From NCBI GenBank assembly GCA_963991775.1, contig CAXDRM010000086.1, positions 1 to 5,477 of the forward strand: a stretch of DNA of 5,477 bases, read 5' to 3'. Numbering within the stretch: position 1 is the stretch's first letter; every line of letters starts with the position of its first letter. Both the position numbers and the translations under genes were made by a program. This DNA is from CAXDRM01 sp963991775 (GTDB taxonomy: Bacteria > Pseudomonadota > Alphaproteobacteria > Rickettsiales > JABIRX01). Below are positions 1 to 5,150 of the stretch, piece by piece. The notes beneath the pieces were generated by a model. It worked only from the letters and a program-made list of their open reading frames with translations, was not told the DNA's origin and searched no databases.

Positions 1-830
1 GACTCACCTCTCTGAGGAACAAAAGGGCGGGTAGATTTACAATTTTTAAATTTGAAGGGGATAGATTTTTCAATTAATTTACCATCTTGCAAAGCAGGGC
101 TAGAAATATGAAAATGTAAATGTGGTCCTGTTGAGTAACCAGTATTTCCTGAATAGCCAATTAACTTTCCTTTAGTAATTCTCTGACCTTTTTTAACTAA
201 AACTCCTTGAGGGCGTAAATGGGCATAGGTAGCAGTGCTACCATCTGCATGTAAGATTTTAATGAAGTTTGCCTTACCCAAGAAGTTAGAACTAACACCA
301 CTTTCAGTATGTTTTGCTGCAGTTGCAACTACTATACCAGCTCGTGCAGCATGAATGGCAGTACCAATATTCATATTGAAATCTGCTGCATATTTCATAT
401 TGCCTGAGTGAGTATCACTAGTGCCAAAGCTTTGTCCCACCAGATATTTTTTGCCTTTTGCGTAGGGTAAATGATAAGCATAATTGCTTTTGCTAGTATG
501 ATGATTACCAATTAACCATTGTGAATAAATTTGATATTCTTGATTGCTTGAGCTTGCTTGTAGCTCAACAAAAAAATTGCGTCTTTCATTACCTTCTAAT
601 TTTACCAAGAAAGGAAATTGTTCAATATTACGCAGGATAGAATTAGGTTTAAGATCTATTAGTACAGTTGTGGTATAAGGTGTTTGGTTAGAGACTTTAA
701 GATTTACCTGAGTATTGTTGTTTTGTTCGGCTTTTAGACATATCTCACGATCACGACAATCTTTTTGACTTGCTAGAGTTGTTTGCGCTATAAAGAAGTT
801 AATAATTATAAAAAATTTTATGAAAGACAT
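1..830 (-). CDS. Exported M23-family zinc metallopeptidase (murein endopeptidase-like), partial at the left edge
   Basis: The frame is open from ATG at 830 to the left edge, giving 276 complete codons with no stop, so the C-terminus lies outside the window. The first 20 residues are a hydrophobic signal peptide with likely cleavage after TLA, so the protein probably acts in the periplasm. Residues about 35-120 form a beta-rich N-terminal region. The M23 (LytM) domain covers about 130-250: THSGNMKYAADF gives H141 and D150 as likely first zinc ligands (H-x8-D, the spacing I recall for the YA-x-DF-x-M subfamily rather than H-x3-D), then GTAIHAARAGIV, TYAHL (H204), SGNTGYSTG, and GPHLHF with H237 and H239. 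M23 enzymes cleave peptide cross-links in peptidoglycan; the exact bond is unknown here. The start overlaps that of the divergent Cys-rich gene by 11 bp. No good Shine-Dalgarno is visible. The family call is firm; the substrate is inferred. Confidence 0.93.
   Translation of the reverse strand, partial: MSFIKFFIIINFFIAQTTLASQKDCRDREICLKAEQNNNTQVNLKVSNQTPYTTTVLIDLKPNSILRNIEQFPFLVKLEGNERRNFFVELQASSSNQEYQIYSQWLIGNHHTSKSNYAYHLPYAKGKKYLVGQSFGTSDTHSGNMKYAADFNMNIGTAIHAARAGIVVATAAKHTESGVSSNFLGKANFIKILHADGSTATYAHLRPQGVLVKKGQRITKGKLIGYSGNTGYSTGPHLHFHISSPALQDGKLIEKSIPFKFKNCKSTRPFVPQRGE
765..794 (+). promoter_or_regulatory. Sigma70-type promoter for the Cys-rich protein gene
   Basis: TTGACT (765-770), an 18-bp spacer and TATAAA (789-794) each match the consensus at 5 of 6 positions. 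Transcription would start near 801, leaving about 20 nt before the ATG at 820. The element lies within the signal-peptide coding region of the opposite-strand M23 gene. The short leader has no clear Shine-Dalgarno, so translation initiation may be weak. Confidence 0.55.
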
Positions 831-1122
831 AACAAGATATTTTCGCCTATTTTTAGTTTTTTTTGCTCTAACTTTCAACGCCAATTGTATAGCTGAAGAG
901 ACTCAGGGGCAAGATAAGATAGCTGCAGAAAATATAGAGCAGATTTGTTTAGCCCAGGGTGGTGAATATAAAATATTTAACAATGGTTGTGCAGGTTATT
1001 GTGATGCACGTGAAGCAATAGGTGCAATTTTTTGTACTCAAGCTTTAAAAAAATCTTGTGAATGTGGAGAGGGTAAATGTTTTGAACGTGAGACAAATAC
1101 TTGTAGATATATACAAAAATAA
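820..1122 (+). CDS. Small secreted cysteine-rich protein of unknown function
   Basis: A 100-residue protein. Residues 1-25 look like a Sec signal peptide: a charged start, a hydrophobic FLVFFALTF core, and likely cleavage after NCIA before EE. C23 is not in a proper lipobox, so a lipoprotein is unlikely. The mature part has eight cysteines at 43, 57, 61, 72, 80, 82, 87 and 95, including GC-x3-C, CECGEGKC and a final TC, enough for four disulfides in the periplasm. The pattern (C..GCxxxC..C..CxCGxxxCF..C) resembles small hypothetical proteins I recall from gammaproteobacteria such as Legionella, but I cannot name a family. It is divergent from, and start-overlapping with, the M23 peptidase, which could mean joint control or a functional partnership (inference). 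ATG at 820 is chosen because it gives the signal peptide; the gene has its own promoter-like element but no strong ribosome binding site. Confidence 0.75.
   Translation: MKDITRYFRLFLVFFALTFNANCIAEETQGQDKIAAENIEQICLAQGGEYKIFNNGCAGYCDAREAIGAIFCTQALKKSCECGEGKCFERETNTCRYIQK
850..878 (-). promoter_or_regulatory. Possible promoter for the M23 peptidase gene
   Basis: On the minus strand TTGAAA (878-873) and TAAAAA (855-850) are separated by 17 bp and lie upstream of the peptidase ATG at 830. The -35 is good and the -10 is only 4/6. The element sits inside the signal-peptide coding region of the divergent Cys-rich gene, which is expected because the two genes have no intergenic space. In so A-rich a stretch a chance match is quite possible. 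Confidence 0.3.
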
Positions 1123-1138
1123 TTATCTATCTAAAATT

Positions 1139-1309
1139 TTATTTTCCTCCTTCTGCTTGTGCTGCTGTTAAAGTTTCTTGAATATTAACAAAAGCAGCTT
1201 GATCAATTAATGGTCCATAGCCAAAATTATTGCTTGTTTTTTCATATGGTGCAGCAACATGTTTAGATTCTTTAATAAAATCTGCATATTTTTTCTGAAG
1301 TAAGGTCAT
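1139..1309 (-). pseudogene. Aldehyde dehydrogenase-like fragment (56 residues), probable remnant
   Basis: Starting at ATG 1309 there are 56 codons and a TAA. The part from about residue 29 to the end (FGYGPLIDQAAF, then NIQETL, then AAQAEGGK) looks like the region of NAD(P)-dependent aldehyde dehydrogenases usually read as GPLI...aaf..v...i..A..eGgk. An intact enzyme has about 480-500 residues; the nucleotide-binding core and the catalytic Cys/Glu regions are absent, and no continuation is seen beyond the stop in any frame I checked. It cannot be an active dehydrogenase alone. The frame is in phase with the upstream acyltransferase gene, whose TAA is followed by only TTT before this ATG, so it would be co-transcribed and might be translated by re-initiation. 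No separate Shine-Dalgarno is visible. It could be a decayed gene piece joined by a deletion or a short coding gene with chance similarity. The length of the match is too short for certainty. Confidence 0.5.
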
Positions 1310-1312
1310 AAA

Positions 1313-2134
1313 TTATTTTATAGAATAGCTTTCATGTTTTTCCTTATCTCTCTTTTGTTTTTCGATTAATGATTTGATGGTATGCTCTCCTGGTGGCTGA
1401 GTGTCTTTTAAACCACCACTTAAATCTATATTTTTATCATAGCTTAGTGCGCAAACATAATAAGTAGCGGGTAAATCTAATCTAAAATGTTGATTAGGTA
1501 CTGCATATTTTTCGCATACATAAAAGAATCTTTGTAGATTTGTAGGAATTACTTCAGCAAGGATAAAATCAAATTCTTTCATTTTTGTAAAAGTTTCCTT
1601 GTAAAGTGTCTTACTAATAGCAGTCCCTTGCACGTCTTTTTTTACTACTACCCCACCTATTTCTGCATAGCGCATATTTTGTGTGTTTGTTAGAGTAGGA
1701 AACATTGCTGCAATACTCATTTCACAATTTTTTTCAGTTTGTAATTTTGCCTGTGAGCCTGGTTCATGTATGATAAATCTTCTACCTGCGACTACATTAT
1801 CTTTATCATCAGTAATAATGATAAATTGATTATCAGCTAGAGCATCAAATCTAGTAGCCTGATGATCTTGGTAGTAAGCTAGGTCCATTTCATCAAAAAC
1901 TTCTTTTCTTAATTTGTAGTAATTTTGTAGCACAGGATTACCTGGTTGATATTTAAGATAATGAATTTGGTATTTACTTATATCAACTTTATCTTTTTGC
2001 GTTGAAAAGGTTTTTTCTTGCGCTAGCAAATGTTGTATTCCTGGTTTGTTTCCTAGAAGATATGCAGCTCTTGGAAATTGTTGTGTATATAGTTTTAATG
2101 ATGCCTGTGCTGCTTGTTGCGACAACCTACGCAT
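1313..2134 (-). CDS. LuxI/GNAT-fold N-acyltransferase (autoinducer-synthase-like)
   Basis: A 273-residue protein. Residues 70-230 follow the layout of acyl-homoserine-lactone synthases and N-acyl amino acid synthases: YYKLRKEVF (72-80, the LR-x-x-VF motif), TRFD (94-97), a strand then NVVAGRRF (113-120), MRYAEIGGVVV (154-164, the E of ELSR at 158), a GNAT-like helix KKDVQGTAISKTLY (165-178), and PTNLQRFF (197-204), which matches the LuxI -xERF- segment. Such enzymes move an acyl group from an acyl carrier protein or CoA to an amine. The arginine usual in EhxSR is glycine here (EIGG), and the tryptophan expected after the first motif is not obvious, so the acceptor may not be S-adenosylmethionine. 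The N-terminal 55 residues and the Lys/Glu-rich tail (255-273) are extra. ATG 2134 is fixed by AAAGGGG 7 nt upstream and a strong promoter. No adjacent LuxR-type regulator is present. Fold is likely; product unknown. Confidence 0.7.
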   Translation of the reverse strand: MRRLSQQAAQASLKLYTQQFPRAAYLLGNKPGIQHLLAQEKTFSTQKDKVDISKYQIHYLKYQPGNPVLQNYYKLRKEVFDEMDLAYYQDHQATRFDALADNQFIIITDDKDNVVAGRRFIIHEPGSQAKLQTEKNCEMSIAAMFPTLTNTQNMRYAEIGGVVVKKDVQGTAISKTLYKETFTKMKEFDFILAEVIPTNLQRFFYVCEKYAVPNQHFRLDLPATYYVCALSYDKNIDLSGGLKDTQPPGEHTIKSLIEKQKRDKEKHESYSIK

Positions 2135-2141
2135 AATTTTA

Positions 2142-2148
2142 CCCCTTT
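2142..2148 (-). promoter_or_regulatory. Strong ribosome binding site of the acyltransferase gene
   Basis: AAAGGGG on the minus strand lies 7 nt before the ATG at 2134 and settles the start. It is one of the clearest Shine-Dalgarno sequences in the window, and the same AAAGGGGT heptamer-plus-T recurs before the mini-ORF at 4992. Confidence 0.7.
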
Positions 2149-2159
2149 AGTTTTGGAAT

Positions 2160-2188
2160 ACTATATCACAAAAATGGCAGTGATGCAA
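2160..2188 (-). promoter_or_regulatory. Promoter of the acyltransferase gene
   Basis: The minus strand shows TTGCAT (2188-2183), a 17-bp spacer ending in TGA, and TATAGT (2165-2160), i.e. an extended -10 (TGnTATAGT). The start of transcription would be near 2153, giving a leader of about 19 nt that contains the AAAGGGG ribosome binding site. It lies in the only gap (64 bp) between the FAD-like gene and the acyltransferase gene, so the latter is probably its own transcription unit as well as a possible recipient of read-through. Confidence 0.65.
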
Positions 2189-2198
2189 ATAACGTAAT

Positions 2199-4037
2199 TT
2201 AGCTCAGTAGAAACTTACTAATTTTTTGTTTGGTTGAGATAAAATTTTGATAAAATTTTGGTGACATGATTTTATCAATTTTAGGTACAGAGGCAAAAAG
2301 TTTTTTTAACTCTGGCTTAAAGCCAAGTTCATTTAAAGCTTTTAAAGTTAGAAAGTGACTTTGGGTAATACCAGTACCACCAAGACCGCTCAAGATCACC
2401 GCATTATCTGCAATTTTATTAATTCTGGCATTATTGCAAGCATTGATACTACGCACGCAACTTTTACTTAAGACGAAGCCAAAAAAATCATCTCCAAAAA
2501 TCTCTTCGCTTAAATTTATTAATTCTAAAAAACTGCTACTAGAATATTTTTTGCTATTTAAATGACCGCCATATGTGGCTCTGATTAAGAGGTAATCATC
2601 TAATTCAGCAATTTTACTCCAATGGGCACCTTGGAAGCTAGTTGTGACAAAATCAATTTTTTTGAAAATTAAAATCGCTGAACAGCCAGTAGCTGGAATT
2701 AGACTTTCAGTTGCTCTAAAAGGTGGAGTCTTACTCAGCAGATATTTTAATTTGTTGCTCTTTGCTGGTAAGGCATATTGTACTTTTGTATTATAGCCTG
2801 GTGCAAAAACTAAAGCATCTACAGCTTCAATATAATTAGTATTATTAAAATGGTTAAAATACTTAACGCCAATAATTTGCGCTTTATTATTGCTAAAATC
2901 TAGATAGATTTCTTTTAGTGAGAAATTTTCTAACCAATTATGTCCAGCTAAATTTACTAAATTACGATAGGTCAGATAATTATCAAAGCGATATGAAAAA
3001 TCTTGTAGATGATTAAAGGCTAAAAGATTGTTGCTATGCGGATAAAGTTTTTTGCTACTTTTGCTATCAACAGCTCTAATTTTAATGCCTAATTTATCCA
3101 GCTTATGACTATTTTTAAAATAGGCATGATCTTGTCCAGTTTTAACTAAAGTTAGGGCAGGAAATTTAGTATTATTAGTGCTGATTAAGGGTAGCTTTAA
3201 ACTATCATGTAAAAATTTAGCTAATTTTTCTGCATAAAGTGCTGCTAATTTCGGTTGTTGCCAACTGGTTGAAATATGTAAGATGTTTTTAAGCCAATAA
3301 TATTCATTAAGCAGACAAATTTTTAAAAAGCGTGTCATTAAAAAAATATTTTTAGGAATTTTAATTAAAATTTTGCCTAAATTACTATGTTCTAAAATAA
3401 ATGATTTTTTGCGTAAGCTGCGTAATTTAACTAGCAAATTTTTTAGCATGATATTGTGACCAGCCTGCCCAGAAATTGAGTGGTAAGGGCTAGCTAAGCT
3501 GATATGATGTTGCGCAGCTGCATAATGACGAGCAGCATTTTTACGCGCAAAATTAATAAAGCTAATTTTTAATTTAGAATTTGCAAGTAAGGTTAGATAA
3601 ACGCTTGCTTGTTCTGCTACAAGACCACCAGCGCAAAATATATGTTTCTTATTTTTACTCTGCTTGGCTGTTTTTAATTGTTTGCTAATATAATCTGGAA
3701 GATCATTAACATTTTTAATAAAACAAATTTGTTTTTTATCTGTTAGTTTTTTATCAGTATCATAACCTAATTCTGCTAACCAAGGATGTTTAGCAATAAA
3801 TTTAGCAAAAATTTTTTGAATCTCAGCATCAGGGCTTTTATAAAAATTATGCTCTAAATTTTTAGCGTGATGCAGTAGGGCAGGTGCTAGGCTTGGTTTG
3901 TTATTAGCAAGCTGTGCAAATTTGCTACTTAATTTATCATTATCAAGATTAATATTAAAAATTTGTTTTAATCTTTTTTGCTCAGCATTACGCGCCGCTA
4001 AAACTAGCTGTTCATCTGTGATTCTTTTTTTAGTCAT
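2199..4037 (-). CDS. Divergent FAD-dependent oxidoreductase-like protein
   Basis: A 612-residue protein. Residues 1-125 are mostly helical and unrecognised. At 132-152 a strand-turn-helix (HIFCAGGLVAEQAS) sits where DAO/DadA/MnmC-type oxidoreductases carry GxGxxG, but the first glycine is cysteine and the third is not conserved. Later landmarks fit the same fold: VDALVFAPGYNT (406-417, like the dalVlAtG strand), a FRATESLIP region (440-448), DDYLLIRATYGG (480-491), and near the C-terminus NAVILSGLGGTGIT (545-558), the usual second FAD-contacting stretch. The protein is rich in Lys, Asn and Leu, with no signal peptide or clear membrane segment. It overlaps the end of pgeF by 8 bp (ATGACTAA) without its own ribosome binding site, so it is probably translated by coupling. 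MnmC-like tRNA-modifying oxidase and D-amino acid dehydrogenase are the closest ideas, but neither is supported well enough to name. FAD binding is inferred and may be lost. Confidence 0.6.
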   Translation of the reverse strand: MTKKRITDEQLVLAARNAEQKRLKQIFNINLDNDKLSSKFAQLANNKPSLAPALLHHAKNLEHNFYKSPDAEIQKIFAKFIAKHPWLAELGYDTDKKLTDKKQICFIKNVNDLPDYISKQLKTAKQSKNKKHIFCAGGLVAEQASVYLTLLANSKLKISFINFARKNAARHYAAAQHHISLASPYHSISGQAGHNIMLKNLLVKLRSLRKKSFILEHSNLGKILIKIPKNIFLMTRFLKICLLNEYYWLKNILHISTSWQQPKLAALYAEKLAKFLHDSLKLPLISTNNTKFPALTLVKTGQDHAYFKNSHKLDKLGIKIRAVDSKSSKKLYPHSNNLLAFNHLQDFSYRFDNYLTYRNLVNLAGHNWLENFSLKEIYLDFSNNKAQIIGVKYFNHFNNTNYIEAVDALVFAPGYNTKVQYALPAKSNKLKYLLSKTPPFRATESLIPATGCSAILIFKKIDFVTTSFQGAHWSKIAELDDYLLIRATYGGHLNSKKYSSSSFLELINLSEEIFGDDFFGFVLSKSCVRSINACNNARINKIADNAVILSGLGGTGITQSHFLTLKALNELGFKPELKKLFASVPKIDKIMSPKFYQNFISTKQKISKFLLS

Positions 4038-4809
4038 CTTTTAACATAATAAAAGAAATATGCCGACCCATATCAGCTTCACCCTTATGAGTTGCACGAC
4101 GATATGAGAAACAATTTTCACTATCTTGGTAAGTATCAGTTTTACTAACTGAAATTTCGCCAACATTATTTTGTTCGAGCACAGATTTTACATATTGTTT
4201 TAAAGAAAATTGATATTTGCCTTGAGCATTTTCTTGAAAGAATTTGTGATTGTTAGGATTTTTAGCCAGAAATTTCTCTCTTAATTCTGGTCCTACTTCA
4301 TAGGATTCTTGGTTAATGGCAGGCATGATTGCTGCTTTAAAATTTTTACATTGGCCACCATGTTCTGCTAATTTTACTAAAGTATTTTCAACTATGCCTG
4401 AAAGCGCTCCTTGCCAGCCTGAATGAATTGCAGCAATATAATTTATGTCAGCTGCATAAATTAAGATCGGCACACAATCAGCTGTAAGGCTACATATAGC
4501 TATATCTTTAATTTTAGTAATAAGCGCATCTCCTGCACATAATTTTTGTTTAAATTGTTTGGGGTCCGTAATTTCGACACAAATATCAGAATGGATTTGT
4601 TTTAAGGTAATAATTTTCTCTTTAGGGATATTTAAATAATTGGCAGCAATTTGGTAATTTTTTGTGATATTTTCTTGAGAATCTTGTGAGCCAAAGCCAA
4701 AATTAAGTGAGTCATAATAGCCGGTGCTAACTCCATCCAAGCGCGTAAAAAAACCATGCTTAATTTGTGCTAGATTTTTTAGTAACGGGCTTTCAATTAA
4801 TTGGGGCAT
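4030..4809 (-). CDS. pgeF: PgeF/YfiH family: peptidoglycan editing factor, purine nucleoside phosphorylase (laccase-domain) protein
   Basis: 259 residues, the usual length of the family (about 240-260). Motifs in order: HGFFTRLDGVSTGYYDSLN (18-36), LKQIHSD (69-75), GDALIT (93-98), SLTADCVPI (107-115), AAIHSGWQG (126-134), SYEVGPE (169-175) and CFSYRRATHKGEADMGRH (233-250). The metal/active-site triad is present as H73, C112 and H129. Known roles are adenosine/purine nucleoside phosphorolysis or deamination and, in E. coli, removal of UDP-MurNAc-L-Ser to keep peptidoglycan precursors correct; it is cytosolic. Unusual residues: HSGWQG rather than HxGWRG, IMPAI rather than IGPxI, and DTY where CTY is common. 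The insert after SYRR looks alphaproteobacterial. It is the first gene of an operon with the FAD-like gene, overlapping it by 8 bp. The ribosome binding site is weak (AAGA about 5 nt upstream). Confidence 0.93.
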   Translation of the reverse strand: MPQLIESPLLKNLAQIKHGFFTRLDGVSTGYYDSLNFGFGSQDSQENITKNYQIAANYLNIPKEKIITLKQIHSDICVEITDPKQFKQKLCAGDALITKIKDIAICSLTADCVPILIYAADINYIAAIHSGWQGALSGIVENTLVKLAEHGGQCKNFKAAIMPAINQESYEVGPELREKFLAKNPNNHKFFQENAQGKYQFSLKQYVKSVLEQNNVGEISVSKTDTYQDSENCFSYRRATHKGEADMGRHISFIMLKDD

Positions 4810-4872
4810 AAATCTTGATAATAAATTTTAAGATTGCCCAAATTACATTGATTCAAATTATCAGACAAGATT

Positions 4873-4878
4873 ATTATA
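4873..4878 (-). promoter_or_regulatory. Possible -10 box (TATAAT) for pgeF
   Basis: A perfect TATAAT reads on the minus strand at 4878-4873, about 64 bp upstream of the pgeF ATG, so the leader would be near 57 nt. No good -35 is found; the -35 position (about 4895-4901) falls on the left arm of the palindrome at 4894-4912, which reads ATGCAA there. This suggests either an activator-dependent promoter or a chance hexamer in AT-rich DNA. Confidence 0.35.
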
Positions 4879-4893
4879 ATGTCATTAACGACT

Positions 4894-4912
4894 TATTGCA
4901 TCTTATGCAATA
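4894..4912. repeat. Perfect palindrome, 8-bp arms and 3-nt centre (operator-like)
   Basis: TATTGCAT (4894-4901), CTT, ATGCAATA (4905-4912). The arms are perfectly complementary and contain the TTGCAT hexamer that also serves as -35 in two promoters of the window. There is no T-tract after either arm, so it is not a terminator. It overlaps the place where a -35 for the TATAAT at 4878-4873 would lie, fitting a dimeric regulator site. The binding protein is unknown. Confidence 0.45.
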
Positions 4913-4938
4913 GAGTATAGCTGTAGTCAGTGATTTTT

Positions 4939-4992
4939 TTATCTATAAGTTTTTGTAGTTGAAGCAACGTAATTAGTTGTATGTCTTATCAT
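4939..4992 (-). CDS. Possible 17-residue mini-ORF (leader peptide or gene remnant)
   Basis: ATG at 4992 follows AAAGGGG (5005-4999) by 6 nt, a ribosome binding site as good as that of the acyltransferase gene and better than that of pgeF. The frame MIRHTTNYVASTTKTYR then stops with TAA. It lies about 130 nt upstream of the pgeF start on the same strand. It is threonine-rich (5 of 17) but has no run of one amino acid like a classic attenuator, and no clear promoter precedes it. It could be a leader peptide, a decayed gene start, or chance. Confidence 0.25.
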   Translation of the reverse strand: MIRHTTNYVASTTKTYR

Positions 4993-5039
4993 GATACACC
5001 CCTTTATTTTTGTGATTAATGATTCCTTATTGTTGCATA

Positions 5040-5072
5040 AAAAAGAGATCTAGCAAATTTTCTGAGCTAGAT
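5040..5072 (-). terminator. Rho-independent terminator-like hairpin facing the minus strand
   Basis: Reading the minus strand, ATCTAGC (5072-5066), an 11-nt loop and GCTAGAT (5054-5048) are followed by CTCTTTTTT (5047-5039). The 7-bp stem has three G-C pairs, so it is modest. No minus-strand gene lies upstream of it in the window; the DNA there is the plus-strand gene at 5151. It may end antisense transcription entering from the right, or the hairpin may instead have a protein-binding role. Confidence 0.4.
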
Positions 5073-5088
5073 TAGCATGAATAGCTAT

Positions 5089-5117
5089 TTGCATTAAGTT
5101 CAAAACTATGTTATTAT
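5089..5117 (+). promoter_or_regulatory. Promoter of the 97-residue protein gene
   Basis: TTGCAT (5089-5094), 17-bp spacer ending in TGT, and TATTAT (5112-5117), i.e. an extended -10 (TGnTATTAT). Transcription would start near 5124, leaving about 27 nt before the ATG at 5151. The arrangement is nearly the same as the acyltransferase promoter: same -35 hexamer, same spacer length and TGn extension. Confidence 0.6.
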
Positions 5118-5150
5118 ATCCGCTAATTATTAATTTTTTTTGAGGTAAAT

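Larger units (their letters stand above)
4810..5150. other. 341-bp intergenic region between divergent pgeF and the 97-residue gene
   Basis: This is the only gap over 300 bp. It holds, in order: a TATAAT box facing pgeF (4873-4878), a palindrome (4894-4912), a T-run on the plus strand at 4934-4940 with no convincing stem, a minus-strand mini-ORF with a strong ribosome binding site (4939-5005), a hairpin with a minus-strand T-tract (5040-5072), and the promoter and ribosome binding site of the plus-strand gene (5089-5146). No tRNA, insertion sequence end or protein remnant was recognised. Confidence 0.6.

Noticed and set aside
1..830. Inactive M23 homologue because the HxxxD position has Lys (KYAAD)
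   Set aside because: H141 lies nine residues before D150 as in the YA-x-DF subfamily I recall, and the HLHF pair is intact, so a full zinc site is likely.
820..1122. Lipoprotein assignment for the Cys-rich protein via C23
   Set aside because: The residues before C23 (NAN) do not fit a lipobox, and NCIA-EE gives a reasonable signal peptidase I site.
1099..1148. Possible bidirectional terminator between the converging genes (TTGTA-GATATA-TACAA; AAAATAA...TTATTTT)
   Set aside because: The first stem is only 5 bp and falls inside coding sequence, and the second is made only of A-T pairs with a 16-nt loop; neither is convincing.
2236..2258. Direct repeat GATAAAATTTT twice in a row
   Set aside because: It lies within the C-terminal coding part of the FAD-like gene and is explained by AT-rich Lys/Ile/Phe codons.
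2199..4037. Naming the FAD-like protein mnmC or dadA
   Set aside because: The glycine motif is degenerate, the N-terminal 125 residues do not match the MnmC methyltransferase domain, and only general features of the DAO-type fold are visible.
4881..5075. Short plus-strand frames of 13 codons (ATG near 4879) and 18 codons (ATG at 5019)
   Set aside because: Neither has a ribosome binding site or promoter, and both span the inverted repeats, so they look like chance.
4810..5150. tRNA, riboswitch or CRISPR array in the intergenic region
   Set aside because: No cloverleaf arms, no conserved riboswitch core and no regularly spaced repeats are visible.
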